The notes beneath the pieces are model-generated. The model was given only the letters and a program-made list of their open reading frames with translations. It had not been told where the DNA came from and searched no databases. The position numbers and the translations under genes were made by a program. Source: an uncultured Prevotellaceae bacterium (GTDB taxonomy: Bacteria; Bacteroidota; Bacteroidia; Bacteroidales; Bacteroidaceae). Taken from it: a stretch of 64,000 nucleotides of DNA. Shown in pieces: positions 44,316 to 53,695 of the stretch. The first letter of the stretch is position 1, and each line of letters starts with the position of its first letter. The stretch is from contig CACZZQ010000003.1 of assembly GCA_902785695.1 (NCBI GenBank), forward strand, positions 1-64,000, given 5' to 3'.

Positions 44316-44762
44316 ATGATTGAATATTTCTTGGATAACATGTGGGCAGTCTGGGCGGTAGTTGCCGTCTTAGGACTGATTATCGAACTGTCATCGGGTG
44401 ACTTCTTTGTCATCTGTTTCTCTATTGGTGCTGTCGGTGCGGCTATAGCGGCCCCATTTTCAAACACCTATGTACAATTAGGCGTGTTTGCTGTAGTCAC
44501 TGCACTGAGCATTTTCCAAGTGCGCCCCTTCGCCTTGCGTTATCTGCACAAGAATGAAGAACCTCGTGTGAGCAATGCGGATGCGCTGATAGGGCAGACG
44601 GGCCGTGTGAGCCAGACCATACCCGTGGGCGAATACGGACGCGTGGCTATCGGAGGCGACGACTGGAAAGCCCAGTCCGTCTGCAAAGAGCCAATCCCTG
44701 TAGGTACCGCAGTCAGGGTAGTAAGCCGTGAGAGTATTATCATCACTGTAGAAGTCGTATAA
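44316..44762 (+). CDS. NfeD-like membrane protein
   Basis: 148 residues: three N-terminal membrane segments (MWAVWAVVAVLGLIIELSSG, FVICFSIGAVGAAIAAPF, YVQLGVFAVVTALSIF) and a C-terminal OB fold (ADALIGQTGRVSQTIPVGEYGRV). NfeD proteins pair with SPFH proteins in membrane microdomains; here the SPFH gene follows by 20 bases. Confidence 0.88.
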   Translation: MIEYFLDNMWAVWAVVAVLGLIIELSSGDFFVICFSIGAVGAAIAAPFSNTYVQLGVFAVVTALSIFQVRPFALRYLHKNEEPRVSNADALIGQTGRVSQTIPVGEYGRVAIGGDDWKAQSVCKEPIPVGTAVRVVSRESIIITVEVV

Positions 44763-44782
44763 AAGATAAACAACAGAAGAAT

Positions 44783-45736
44783 ATGGAATTAACATTTTAT
44801 TTTTTAGGTGCTGCCATCCTGCTGGTCTTTGTCTTTGCAAAGATGGCACTTGTCATTATTCCACAGTCGGAAACCAAAATTATTGAGCGCCTGGGACGAT
44901 ATCATGCCACGTTGAAACCCGGTATCAACCTGATTATCCCCTTCATAGACAGGGCAAAGAATGTGGTGGTGCTCAGGTACGGACGCTATGTCTATTCCAA
45001 TAATATAGACCTGCGTGAACAGGTGTACGACTTCCCCAAGCAGAATGTGATTACGAAGGACAACATACAGATGGAAATCAACGCATTGCTCTATTTCCAG
45101 ATCATGGATCCTTTCAAGGCCACATACGAGATTAATAACCTGCCCAATGCTATTGAGAAGTTGACACAGACCACACTGCGTAACATCATCGGTGAACTGG
45201 AACTCGACGAGACGCTGACCTCTCGCGACACCATCAACACCAAGCTGCGTGCCGTGCTCGACGATGCTACCGACAAATGGGGTGTGAAAGTTAACCGAGT
45301 AGAACTACAGGATATCACTCCTCCTTCATCTGTGCTGAACGCAATGGAGAAGCAGATGCAAGCCGAGCGCAACAAGCGTGCGCAGATCCTGACCTCAGAA
45401 GGTGAGAAAGCCGCAGAGATTCTGGCATCAGAAGGTGAGAAAACCGCAACCATCAACCGTGCTGAAGCCGCCAAGCAAGAAGCCATTCTTACCGCAGAAG
45501 GTGAAGCTCAGGCACGTATCCGCAAGGCAGAGGCTGAAGCCAAAGCCATTGAGCTCATCACTCAGGCTGTAGGCAAGAGCACTAATCCTGCCAACTACCT
45601 GCTAGCTCAGAAGTATATACAGATGCTGGAAGAGCTGGCTCAAGGCGATAAGACGAAGACTGTCTATTTGCCTTACGAAGCCACCAACCTGATGGGAAGC
45701 ATCGGTGGTATCAAAGATTTGTTCAAGAGTGAATAA
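44783..45736 (+). CDS. SPFH/stomatin-like membrane protein
   Basis: 317 residues: an N-terminal membrane segment, the SPFH domain (about 30-190: SETKIIERLGRYHATLKPGI, then DNIQMEINALLYFQIMDP), an Ala/Glu-rich coiled coil (about 195-260, with repeated ILTSEGEKAAEI-type units) and a C-terminal tail. It forms ring-like membrane scaffolds with NfeD. The stop codon lies within a tandem 11-base repeat (AGAGTGAATAA, 45727-45748). Confidence 0.92.
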   Translation: MELTFYFLGAAILLVFVFAKMALVIIPQSETKIIERLGRYHATLKPGINLIIPFIDRAKNVVVLRYGRYVYSNNIDLREQVYDFPKQNVITKDNIQMEINALLYFQIMDPFKATYEINNLPNAIEKLTQTTLRNIIGELELDETLTSRDTINTKLRAVLDDATDKWGVKVNRVELQDITPPSSVLNAMEKQMQAERNKRAQILTSEGEKAAEILASEGEKTATINRAEAAKQEAILTAEGEAQARIRKAEAEAKAIELITQAVGKSTNPANYLLAQKYIQMLEELAQGDKTKTVYLPYEATNLMGSIGGIKDLFKSE

Positions 45737-45816
45737 AGAGTGAATAAAGACAGCATAAAAAAGAACGAAATGTGAAAGAAATACACTTTTTCTTTTGCAT
45801 TTCGTTTGTTTTTTCG

Positions 45817-45824
45817 TACCTTTG
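45817..45824 (+). promoter_or_regulatory. -7 box (TACCTTTG) of dapA
   Basis: TACCTTTG with TTTG at 45794-45797, 19 bases upstream: a near-ideal promoter. An inverted repeat AACGAAATG (45764-45772) and CATTTCGTT (45798-45806) flanks the -33 box, so it could be an operator. Confidence 0.75.
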
Positions 45825-45848
45825 CAACCGATTTAGACTGCATACACT

Positions 45849-46736
45849 ATGGTATACAATATTTTCAAGGGACTTGGCATCGCTCTTGTCACCCCTTTTA
45901 AGCAGGATGGCTCAGTTGATTATGAAGCATTAATGCGATTGGTGGAGTATCAATTGGATAACGGAGCCGACTTCTTCTGTATTCTTGCTACTACAGGTGA
46001 GACACCAACACTTACCGCAGAAGAGAAACAGCGTATCAAGGACTTGGTAGTCGAGAAAGTACAGGCACGCGTTCCCATACTGATGGGATGTGGCGGTAAC
46101 AACACCGCTGCCGTTGTCAACGAACTGAAGAACGGCGATTTCAAGGGAATAGACGGTATACTGAGTGTATGTCCATATTACAATAAGCCATCACAGGAAG
46201 GACTCTACCAACATTTCAAGGCAATAGCAGCAGCTACTTCATTGCCTGTTGTCCTGTATAATGTTCCAGGACGTACCGGTGTCAACATGAAGGCTGAGAC
46301 AACTGTACGCCTGGCTCGCGACTGCCAGAATATTGTAGCCATCAAGGAAGCTTCGGGCAACCTGGAGCAAGTCGATGAAATCATCAAGAACAAGCCAGCC
46401 GACTTTGATGTCATCTCTGGTGACGACTCGTTGACATTCCCAATGGTATCGTGCGGCGCAGTAGGTGTGATTTCCGTTATCGGCAACGCTTTGCCAAAGG
46501 AGTTCTCAAAGATGATTCGCTTGCAGATGCGTGGAGAATATGATCCGGCCCGCAAGATTCACCACCGTTTCACCGACCTGTTCTCACTGCTTTTTGTCGA
46601 TGGCAACCCCGCAGGCGTGAAGGCAATGCTCCACGAAATGGGCTTCATCGAGAATGTATTGCGCCTGCCCTTGGTACCAACACGAATCAGTACCAAGCAA
46701 CGTATGAGCGAACTGCTCAGGGAGTTGAAGATTTGA
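45849..46736 (+). CDS. dapA: 4-hydroxy-tetrahydrodipicolinate synthase
   Basis: First step of the lysine/diaminopimelate branch: condenses pyruvate with aspartate semialdehyde. 295 residues with ILATTGETPTL, the Tyr in YNVPGRTGVN and the Schiff-base Lys in VAIKEASGN, all at the usual places. It stands alone with a strong promoter, and its last codons are part of a 13-bp hairpin. Confidence 0.97.
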   Translation: MVYNIFKGLGIALVTPFKQDGSVDYEALMRLVEYQLDNGADFFCILATTGETPTLTAEEKQRIKDLVVEKVQARVPILMGCGGNNTAAVVNELKNGDFKGIDGILSVCPYYNKPSQEGLYQHFKAIAAATSLPVVLYNVPGRTGVNMKAETTVRLARDCQNIVAIKEASGNLEQVDEIIKNKPADFDVISGDDSLTFPMVSCGAVGVISVIGNALPKEFSKMIRLQMRGEYDPARKIHHRFTDLFSLLFVDGNPAGVKAMLHEMGFIENVLRLPLVPTRISTKQRMSELLRELKI

Positions 46737-46753
46737 TTCCTCAAATCTTCAAC
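46724..46753. terminator. Hairpin overlapping the end of dapA
   Basis: A perfect 13-bp stem (GTTGAAGATTTGA with TCAAATCTTCAAC) and a TTCC loop. The stop codon TGA (46734-46736) is the last triplet of the left arm. Only a weak T run follows in either direction, so it may protect the mRNA 3' end or act as a terminator. Confidence 0.6.
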
Positions 46754-46759
46754 TTAGTA

Positions 46760-47254
46760 TTACTTTTTATCAATCTCTTTCAAGGCTGCCTTTGCTGCCA
46801 ATACAGCTCGTCGCCAATCGGTGTCGAGCGAAAAGCGTGTAAGGCTGTTAACGTCTTTGAAGTAGCTCAGTACCAGTTCGGTGTCGCTATCGTTGAACAG
46901 CGGATTTGAGCAGCTGGCATCAATATAGGCTCTGATAATCTTTTTCTGATGGTTTGCCGGCATATTCCTGCTTTCTACAAGCGATTTGGTGTAGTTGGCA
47001 ATGAAGATATTCAGCGACAGGGCTTCTTTATCAAGCAATTCGGCAGTAGAATCAGGAAACTCTTCCTTCATCTTGATAGCCAGGTAATTGAGTGCTTCAA
47101 GCTTGAACATACTAAACTTCCGTACTAAAACCTCGGCAGTAGGGTCGTTGACTTTTGCCTGAGCATGTTGTCTGATTTCCGAATAAATCTCCTGTGCAGG
47201 CAGCGTTGTGGAAACAGATAGTAGTACAAGAAGGGAAAGTAGATTTCTTTTCAT
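46760..47254 (-). CDS. Hypothetical secreted helical protein
   Basis: 164 residues with a signal peptide (MKRNLLSLLVLLSVSTTLPAQ) and a mostly helical mature part containing EALNYLAIKMKEEFPDS, a Lys/Asp-rich middle and a single Cys (SCSNPLF). I do not recognise the family. It starts 2 bases from the stop of the tandem ABC ATPase gene, so it is expressed with it and with ruvC. Confidence 0.7.
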   Translation of the reverse strand: MKRNLLSLLVLLSVSTTLPAQEIYSEIRQHAQAKVNDPTAEVLVRKFSMFKLEALNYLAIKMKEEFPDSTAELLDKEALSLNIFIANYTKSLVESRNMPANHQKKIIRAYIDASCSNPLFNDSDTELVLSYFKDVNSLTRFSLDTDWRRAVLAAKAALKEIDKK

Positions 47255-47256
47255 AA

Positions 47257-48576
47257 TTAAATATGTTTGATAAGTTGTTTCTTATGTGTGAAGCAGGCTG
47301 GGAGTTCTTCTTCGTAGTGAGTCACCATGATAAGCGTCTTGCCTGGCAATTGACTGTAGGTTTGGATAATATCTTTCACTAAAAGCCGGTTTTGGCTGTC
47401 CAACCCGTGAAGTGGTTCGTCGAGAATCAATAAGCGGGGGGCTTTGACAAAGGCTCGAGCCAACAGCACCATACGCTGTTCACCGCTTGAAAGAGTCAGG
47501 AACGGACGGTCAGCCAAATCCTCGATACCAAAGATATTCATCCACCAGCGGCATTGCTCGCATTCTGATTCGTTAGCACGGGTATAGAGTCCCACGGTAT
47601 CTTTCAACCCGCTGGCTACTACCTGTAGGGCCGGAATATTGTGCTGATAGGCACGATGCATCTCAGGCGATACGTAGCCAATGGCTCGTTTGATGTCCCA
47701 TATACTCTCACCGCTGCCACGTTGCTTCCCGAAGAGCCGGATGTCATTGGCATAGGCCTGCGGATTGTCAGCACAGATAAGCGACAGAAGTGTACTTTTC
47801 CCACTGCCATTCGGTCCTGATAATGCCCAGCATTCTCCTTGGCGTATCACCCAGTCAAGGTCTTTCAATATGGTGCGGTTGTCATAGCGTATGCTCACCT
47901 GATTGAAACTCACAACCCCCTCATCGTTGCCGATATGTTGTTCGGAGGTGTTTGCCAGCGATAGTATGGCTTGATGACGATGTTCGTCTAAATGTTGGAG
48001 TGGGGCACGGAACTCACTCTCCGGCGTTATCCAGATAATCTCGTCCACATAGTCGGGTATGTTCTCTTCGCGCGCTATCGCCATATATATAATAAGGTGT
48101 TGCTCTCTGGCAAGGAGTGGGAACAACTGGTTGAGCTGTTGCCGCGTCTCTGCATCAAGTCCGATAAACGGATTGTCGAGTATGAGCGTCTCTGGCTGCG
48201 CCAGAAGCGTCTTGATAAGCTGGAACTTTCGCAGTTCACCACTGCTTAGGCTAATAACGTATTTGTCGAGAAGCGATTCGAAGCCAAACAGGGCATATAG
48301 CTTCCGAAGCAGTTCGCGACGCACTGCCGTATCTTCACCTGTCAGATGATATGCTTTCTGTAGGATGTCTCCAACACGAGGTGTCTCGTTGTCTATGTCG
48401 TGCTGGTTCCAACGCAACTGTAAGTAGTACACCCGGTCGGTGGCTGCACCATAGGTGTCGCAGAAGGCAATATAACGTACCCTGCTGCTGGCCATCTGCT
48501 TACGCAACTGTTCAACGTAAGCGGTCTTCCCACTTCCGTTGCGTCCTACGATTGCTATTATTTTGGAGCCTTCCAT
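47257..48576 (-). CDS. Tandem ABC ATPase (ModF-like)
   Basis: About 439 residues from ATG 48576 ([18 protein letters not shown]); the longer frame to 48666 overlaps ruvC deeply. Two ABC domains lie in one chain: P-loops GRNGSGKT and GPNGSGKST, signatures LSSGELRK and LSSGEQRM, and Walker B regions LILDNPF and LILDEPL. There is no membrane domain and no permease nearby, as in E. coli ModF. The Walker B catalytic Glu is replaced by Asn in the first half (LDNPF) and present in the second (LDEPL), so the first site may be inactive in hydrolysis. The role is unknown. Confidence 0.85.
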   Translation of the reverse strand: MEGSKIIAIVGRNGSGKTAYVEQLRKQMASSRVRYIAFCDTYGAATDRVYYLQLRWNQHDIDNETPRVGDILQKAYHLTGEDTAVRRELLRKLYALFGFESLLDKYVISLSSGELRKFQLIKTLLAQPETLILDNPFIGLDAETRQQLNQLFPLLAREQHLIIYMAIAREENIPDYVDEIIWITPESEFRAPLQHLDEHRHQAILSLANTSEQHIGNDEGVVSFNQVSIRYDNRTILKDLDWVIRQGECWALSGPNGSGKSTLLSLICADNPQAYANDIRLFGKQRGSGESIWDIKRAIGYVSPEMHRAYQHNIPALQVVASGLKDTVGLYTRANESECEQCRWWMNIFGIEDLADRPFLTLSSGEQRMVLLARAFVKAPRLLILDEPLHGLDSQNRLLVKDIIQTYSQLPGKTLIMVTHYEEELPACFTHKKQLIKHI

Positions 48577-49127
48577 ATCTTGTCTTGATTCTTGTTGACA
48601 AAATCTTTCCATCCGCGATAGTGTGGAGCATCCGTTTCCGGACGGCCCATCTGAAGAAAATGACAATAGGCAGCAGCCAATGCATCAGTGGCATCCATGA
48701 AGCGTCCCATCTCATCATTAGGAATATGCAGTAATCGCTGCAACATACCGGCTACCTGTTCTTTCGAGGCTGTACCGTTGCCTGTCAGAGCCATCTTGAT
48801 TTTCATAGGTGCATACTCATGAATGGGAACGCTGCGCTGAATGGAAGCTGCAATAGCAACACCTTGGGCCCTGCCAAGCTTGAGCATTGACTGTACGTTC
48901 TTTCCAAAGAAAGGGGCTTCAATAGATAGCTCGTCGGGCAGATAGGCTTCGATGATACCGGTTACACGCTCATAGATATGTCCCAGTTTCAGATAGGCAT
49001 CCTCGTATTTCCTCAGGTCAATGACACCCATTGTCACCATCTGTGCCTTGCCGTCAACAACCCGCAGGATACCATATCCCATGATGTTTGTACCTGGGTC
49101 TATTCCCATGATGACTTTTTCCTTCAT
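48558..49127 (-). CDS. ruvC: Holliday junction resolvase RuvC
   Basis: Cuts four-way junctions in recombination repair. 189 residues with catalytic GIDPGT (Asp), [10 protein letters not shown] (Glu) and the Asp pair in [14 protein letters not shown]. It overlaps the ATPase gene by 19 bases. The -7 box TACCTTTG lies only 4 bases before the ATG, which implies a nearly leaderless transcript. Confidence 0.95.
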   Translation of the reverse strand: MKEKVIMGIDPGTNIMGYGILRVVDGKAQMVTMGVIDLRKYEDAYLKLGHIYERVTGIIEAYLPDELSIEAPFFGKNVQSMLKLGRAQGVAIAASIQRSVPIHEYAPMKIKMALTGNGTASKEQVAGMLQRLLHIPNDEMGRFMDATDALAAAYCHFLQMGRPETDAPHYRGWKDFVNKNQDKIWKAPK

Positions 49128-49131
49128 GGTG

Positions 49132-49139
49132 CAAAGGTA
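49132..49139 (-). promoter_or_regulatory. -7 box (TACCTTTG) abutting the ruvC start
   Basis: The element ends 4 bases before the ATG (49125-49127) on the minus strand, so transcription should start at or very near the start codon. Confidence 0.6.
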
Positions 49140-49235
49140 GCGTTTAATTCGCAGATACGCACATTATTATATTTATTTTAACCAGAAAACATAAAAATTA
49201 TATCTCAAAAAATTTGTGAAATCAGAAAAATTGTT

Positions 49236-49243
49236 TAATTTTG
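49236..49243 (+). promoter_or_regulatory. -7 box (TAATTTTG) of the receiver-kinase gene
   Basis: TAATTTTG with TTTG at 49213-49216, 19 bases upstream. The leader to ATG 49278 is about 30 bases. Confidence 0.7.
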
Positions 49244-49277
49244 CAGCAAAAATAACAATAAAACCATAAGCCGTGGT

Positions 49278-50420
49278 ATGTTAGAAACTGAAAAACTTGA
49301 ATCCCAAATTCAAAAAAGCGACTATAAGATTCTCATAGTTGATGACGTTATGAGCAATGTGCTTCTGCTGAAGATTTTGCTTACAAACGAGAAATATCAA
49401 GTGTGTACGGCGAATTGTGGCAATATGTGCATAGAGCAGGCTAAGGCTGAAAAGCCGGACCTGATACTGCTTGACGTGATGATGCCTGACATTACAGGCT
49501 TTGATGCAGCACAGATTCTCAAGAAAGACCCGGAAACTTCACATATTCCTATCATCTTCCTGACTGCTTTGAACAATCCAAGCGACCTGGTTCACGGTTT
49601 CCAAGTGGGTGCCAGCGACTTTCTTACTAAGCCTTTTAATAAGGAAGAACTCGTTGTGCGTGTGTTCCACCAGATAAAGCTGGTAGCAGCTACGCGCATC
49701 ATTGAAAAGCAAAACGCAGAACTGCGTGCCACAATAGGCAATCGTGACAAAATGTACTCTGTCATAGCACACGATTTGCGCTCGCCAATGGCAAGTATTA
49801 GAATGGTGCTCAATCTGGTGGTGGCATCATCTTCACCAGAAACCATAGGAGCAGAATTGTATGAATTACTGGACAAAGCCAACAAAGAGTCGGAAGAAGT
49901 ACATGATCTGCTTGATAACCTGCTCAAGTGGACTAAGAGTCAGACAGGGCGACTGAACGTGGTCATGCAGGACTTGGATCTTAACGACATTATTCCTGGT
50001 GTGGTGGATATCTTTGAGATGATAGCCCAGACCAAACAGATTAAGTTGAATTATACAGGAAGTAGCGTCCCCGTAGTAGTGACTGCTGATAATGATATGT
50101 TGAAGACTGTAGTCAGAAACTTCATGTCAAATGCCATCAAGTTCTCGCCAGAGAGCAGTTCGATAGAAATAACCTTGACTACAGAAAGCGACAACGCAAA
50201 GATTAGTGTCCGTGATCATGGAGTGGGTATTGCTCCAGAGCGTCTGAACAGCATCTTCAATAAGGGAGAGACAACATACGGGACAGATGGAGAGGAAGGC
50301 TCTGGATTGGGTTTGCAACTCTGTCAGGACTTTGCAAGCAAGATTGGCGGGCATTGCACAGTAGAGTCAGTACTTGGAGAAGGATCTACGTTTAGTGTCT
50401 TCGTGCCTTTGAAGAAGTAA
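49278..50420 (+). CDS. Receiver-histidine kinase (REC-HisKA-HATPase)
   Basis: 380 residues, no membrane segment, so cytoplasmic. N-terminal receiver (DD at the start, phospho-Asp in LILLDVMMPD, Lys in FLTKPF), then a coiled linker, the H-box AHDLRSPMAS, N-box FMSNAIKFS, G1 DHGVGI and G2 GSGLGLQL. The receiver before the kinase suggests that it is controlled by another kinase. No response regulator gene is next to it. Confidence 0.92.
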   Translation: MLETEKLESQIQKSDYKILIVDDVMSNVLLLKILLTNEKYQVCTANCGNMCIEQAKAEKPDLILLDVMMPDITGFDAAQILKKDPETSHIPIIFLTALNNPSDLVHGFQVGASDFLTKPFNKEELVVRVFHQIKLVAATRIIEKQNAELRATIGNRDKMYSVIAHDLRSPMASIRMVLNLVVASSSPETIGAELYELLDKANKESEEVHDLLDNLLKWTKSQTGRLNVVMQDLDLNDIIPGVVDIFEMIAQTKQIKLNYTGSSVPVVVTADNDMLKTVVRNFMSNAIKFSPESSSIEITLTTESDNAKISVRDHGVGIAPERLNSIFNKGETTYGTDGEEGSGLGLQLCQDFASKIGGHCTVESVLGEGSTFSVFVPLKK

Positions 50421-50446
50421 GGAGCAGAAAAGGAAAAAAACAAAAA

Positions 50447-50492
50447 AAAGGTAATCATTTTTTTTGTCGTTATAAAAAAAATGATTACCTTT
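50447..50492. repeat. 19-bp perfect inverted repeat at the rho promoter
   Basis: Left arm 50447-50465 (AAAGGTAATCATTTTTTTT) and right arm 50474-50492, with an 8-base loop. The right arm contains the first seven bases of the rho -7 box. It may be a hairpin that ends the upstream kinase transcript and also a control element for rho. Confidence 0.7.
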
Positions 50493-50493
50493 G
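50486..50493 (+). promoter_or_regulatory. -7 box (TACCTTTG) of rho
   Basis: TACCTTTG, partly within the right arm of the 19-bp inverted repeat. It leaves a leader of about 95 bases before ATG 50596, long enough for control by Rho itself. The gap 50421-50595 holds no gene. Confidence 0.7.
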
Positions 50494-50595
50494 CATTCGA
50501 TTTCAGAACAACGTTTCTACTCTTGAAGCGTTTCTTATGACAAAATCACCATTTATTTTCTAATTTATTACGTATTACGTATAACAGTTTTCTGT

Positions 50596-52485
50596 ATGTA
50601 TACTAAAGAACAACTTGAAAATATGGCAATTTCAGAGCTAATGGAAGTTGCTGCAAAATTAGGTGTTAAAGTGTCGCAGAATGACTCTTCGGAAACTGTC
50701 ATCTACGATATTCTCGATAAAGCTGCTATTGACAGTGCTGCTGAAGATGCAGCTCCGAAGCGGAAGCGCACACGTATTGCCAAGAAAGATACTGACAAAG
50801 TCTACACCGTTACCGGTGAAGAAGGCGAGAACCTGGATACAAAAAGTAAGAAATCCAAGAAGACAGAGGCTCCTTCTTTGTTCTCAGATGAGCCTGTTGC
50901 TGAACCAACAGTAGAAGAAGAGAAAGAAGAAGATGCTAAACCTGCACCCAAAAAACGTGGTCGCAAGTCAAAGGCTGAACTTGCTGCAGAAAAAGAAGCT
51001 GCTGTCCAGAATGAAATACAACAGGCTGTTGAAACTCCGGCAGAGGATGCAAATGTAGAAGAAATAGCTGTTCCTGAAGCTGAAGAGGACATTCCTGCAG
51101 CTTCTGCTGATAGTGAAATGTTAGCAAGCTTGCAGGAAAAAATGTCGAGAAACCGTGAGGAAGTCCAAGAATCAGACGATTCGGAATATTGGGAGAATGA
51201 TCCTTGTGACGGTACCGACTTTATCACGGTTGTTGACCTCCCAATAGAAGATCAAACAGCTATCCCAACACTCGATATGTTTGATCGCCCAATGGCTGTC
51301 CTGCAAGAGCCTGTCTACCAGATACCGGTTCAGATGCCTGCACAAAATGATGCAAAATATGACTTTGCTGATTTTATCGATGGCAACGGTGTGCTTGAAC
51401 TACTGCAAGACGGTTATGGATTCCTTCGTTCAAGTGACTACAACTATCTTTCATCGCCAGATGATATATATGTGTCGCCACAGCAGATAAAGAAATACAG
51501 CCTTAAAACAGGTGATGTCGTGGAGTGTACAGTGCGTCCACCTCACGATAACGAGAAGTATTTCGCTTTGTCGAACGTAAAGACGATTAACGGACGAGAT
51601 CCTATGGAGGTGCGCGACCGTGTATCCTTTGAACATCTGACACCACTGTTCCCTGAAGAGAAATTCATGCTTTGTGGGGATCCTTCTACAACAAACCCAT
51701 CAACACGCATCGTTGACCTGTTTGCTCCTATTGGTAAAGGACAGCGTGCGCTGATAGTGGCTCAGCCGAAGACGGGTAAGACTATTTTGATGAAAGATGT
51801 TGCCAATGCTATTGCCGCTAACCATCCTGAAGCCTATATCATGATGCTGCTGATTGACGAGCGTCCTGAAGAGGTGACAGATATGAGCCGCACAGTAAAT
51901 GCCGAAGTCATCGCTTCTACATTCGATGAACCCGCTGACCGTCATGTTAAGATTGCTGGCATTGTATTGGAAAAGGCAAAGCGTATGGTGGAGTGTGGTC
52001 ATGATGTGGTCATCTTCCTTGACTCTATTACCCGTCTTGCTCGTGCCTACAACACTGTTTCACCTGCCAGCGGTAAGGTGCTGACTGGTGGTGTGGATGC
52101 CAATGCCCTACAAAAGCCTAAGCGTTTCTTTGGTGCTGCCCGTAATATAGAGGGTGGGGGATCTCTCACCATCATTGCTACGGCATTGGTAGATACGGGT
52201 TCTAAGATGGATGAGGTCATCTTCGAGGAATTCAAGGGTACAGGTAACTCCGAAATCCAACTGGATCGTATGCTCTCCAACAAGCGCGTGTTCCCAGCAC
52301 TCAACCTCGTACAGTCATCTACTCGTCGTGATGACCTGTTGCAAGATCCTACTACGCTGAACCGTATGTGGATTATCCGTAAGTTTATTGCAGAGATGAA
52401 TCCTATCGAGGCAATGAACACCGTTCGCGACCGTTTGGTTCAGAGTCGCAATAATGAGGAATTCCTCATGTCTATGAATGGATAA
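50596..52485 (+). CDS. rho: Transcription termination factor Rho with disordered insert
   Basis: An RNA-dependent ATPase hexamer that ends transcription. 629 residues against about 420 in E. coli. Order: Rho N-terminal helix bundle (about 1-40, [18 protein letters not shown]), an insert of about 200 residues rich in Lys/Glu/Ala (about 50-250), the OB RNA-binding domain ([20 protein letters not shown]), and the motor (P-loop [18 protein letters not shown], and Q/R-loop regions). In B. thetaiotaomicron a disordered insert of this kind causes phase separation of Rho, to my knowledge. It is followed by a strong terminator. Confidence 0.97.
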   Translation: MYTKEQLENMAISELMEVAAKLGVKVSQNDSSETVIYDILDKAAIDSAAEDAAPKRKRTRIAKKDTDKVYTVTGEEGENLDTKSKKSKKTEAPSLFSDEPVAEPTVEEEKEEDAKPAPKKRGRKSKAELAAEKEAAVQNEIQQAVETPAEDANVEEIAVPEAEEDIPAASADSEMLASLQEKMSRNREEVQESDDSEYWENDPCDGTDFITVVDLPIEDQTAIPTLDMFDRPMAVLQEPVYQIPVQMPAQNDAKYDFADFIDGNGVLELLQDGYGFLRSSDYNYLSSPDDIYVSPQQIKKYSLKTGDVVECTVRPPHDNEKYFALSNVKTINGRDPMEVRDRVSFEHLTPLFPEEKFMLCGDPSTTNPSTRIVDLFAPIGKGQRALIVAQPKTGKTILMKDVANAIAANHPEAYIMMLLIDERPEEVTDMSRTVNAEVIASTFDEPADRHVKIAGIVLEKAKRMVECGHDVVIFLDSITRLARAYNTVSPASGKVLTGGVDANALQKPKRFFGAARNIEGGGSLTIIATALVDTGSKMDEVIFEEFKGTGNSEIQLDRMLSNKRVFPALNLVQSSTRRDDLLQDPTTLNRMWIIRKFIAEMNPIEAMNTVRDRLVQSRNNEEFLMSMNG

Positions 52486-52509
52486 AATGCTTATTTTACT
52501 ATAATATTT

Positions 52510-52541
52510 GCCGCAGATACTTTGTTCTGCGGCTTTTTTTT
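52510..52541 (+). terminator. Intrinsic terminator of rho
   Basis: An 8-bp GC-rich stem (GCCGCAGA with TCTGCGGC), loop of 8 bases and eight T residues: the best intrinsic terminator in the window. Confidence 0.92.
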
Positions 52542-52583
52542 CACTTTTTACCCTAAATGTTTCGCTGTTTCAGAAAATAGTTG

Positions 52584-52591
52584 TAAATTTG
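52584..52591 (+). promoter_or_regulatory. -7 box (TAAATTTG) of kdgK-eda
   Basis: A TAnnTTTG element 52 bases before ATG 52644. A clear -33 TTTG was not found at the expected distance. Confidence 0.6.
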
Positions 52592-52643
52592 TCGCTGCAA
52601 ACAAAAGATATATATAATATATAAACACTTAAAAACATAAATA

Positions 52644-53666
52644 ATGGCAAAGATCGTAACATTGGGCGAGATCATGCTTCGCCTGTCGCCTCAGGGCAAC
52701 GACCGTTTTATTCAGAGTGAATCTTTCCGTATCATCCCTGGTGGTGGTGAGGCTAATGTCGCTATTTCAGTGGCAAACTATGGTCACGAAGCATACTTCG
52801 TTTCAAAACTTCCCAAGCACGAGATTGGACAGATTGCAGTGAACGCTATGCGTCGCTATGGAGTAAACACCGATTTCATTGCTCGTGGTGGAGATCGCGT
52901 AGGTCTGTATTACGCTGAAACAGGTGCTTCTATGCGTCCTTCAAAGGTAATTTATGACCGTGCTCATTCATCTATTGCTGAGGCTACTCCTGCAGATTTC
53001 GACTTCGACAAGATTATGGAAGGTGCTGCTTGGTTCCATTGGAGTGGTATCACGCCAGCTATCAGCGACAAAGCTGCCGAATTGACGAAACTGGCTTGTG
53101 AAGCAGCTAAACGTCACGGTGTTACTGTTTCTGTTGATCTGAACTTCCGCAAGAAGCTGTGGACTAGCGAGAAAGCAATCTCTATCATGCGTCCTTTGAT
53201 GAAATATGTTGACGTATGCATTGGCAATGAGGAAGACGCAGAACTTTGTCTTGGCTTCAAACCCGATGCCGATGTAGAGGGTGGTCAGACCGACGCTTCT
53301 GGTTATGAGGGTATCTTCAAGCAGATGATGAAGGAGTTTGGTTTCAAGTATGTCGTTTCTACGCTGCGTGAGAGCTACAGTGCAACCTTCAATGGCTGGA
53401 AGGCTCTTATCTACGACGGTAAGGAGTTCTATCAGTCAAAGCGTTATGAGATTAATCCTATCATTGACCGTGTAGGTGGTGGTGACTCTTTCTCTGGTGG
53501 CTTGATTCACGGTCTGCTGACTAAGGCTACGCAAGGCGAGGCTCTGGAGTTTGCTGTTGCTGCTTCTGCATTGAAGCATACTATCAATGGTGACTTCAAC
53601 CTTGTTTCTGTGGAAGAAGTAGAGGCATTGGCAGGTGGTAATGCCAACGGACGCGTACAGCGCTAA
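52644..53666 (+). CDS. kdgK: 2-dehydro-3-deoxygluconate kinase (PfkB family)
   Basis: Phosphorylates KDG, the product of uronate breakdown, to KDPG. 340 residues with PfkB motifs: GGGEANVAIS near the N-terminus and DRVGGGDSFSGGLIHG with the catalytic Asp near the C-terminus. The pairing with KDPG aldolase directly downstream supports the assignment. Pectin and alginate uronates could feed it. Confidence 0.93.
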   Translation: MAKIVTLGEIMLRLSPQGNDRFIQSESFRIIPGGGEANVAISVANYGHEAYFVSKLPKHEIGQIAVNAMRRYGVNTDFIARGGDRVGLYYAETGASMRPSKVIYDRAHSSIAEATPADFDFDKIMEGAAWFHWSGITPAISDKAAELTKLACEAAKRHGVTVSVDLNFRKKLWTSEKAISIMRPLMKYVDVCIGNEEDAELCLGFKPDADVEGGQTDASGYEGIFKQMMKEFGFKYVVSTLRESYSATFNGWKALIYDGKEFYQSKRYEINPIIDRVGGGDSFSGGLIHGLLTKATQGEALEFAVAASALKHTINGDFNLVSVEEVEALAGGNANGRVQR

Positions 53667-53670
53667 ATGA

Positions 53671-53694
53671 AGTGATAAGTGATAAGTGAAAAGT
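53671..53694. repeat. Heptanucleotide repeat (AGTGATA) between kdgK and eda
   Basis: AGTGATA, AGTGATA, AGTGAAA then AGT, in 7-base phase. It fills the intergenic space and ends 1 base before the eda ATG (53696), so repeat number sets the distance between the two genes. Confidence 0.75.
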
Positions 53695-53695
53695 T

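Noticed and set aside
46760-47254. Assigning a function to the small secreted helical protein
   Set aside because: No motif recognised; only signal peptide and neighbours can be stated.
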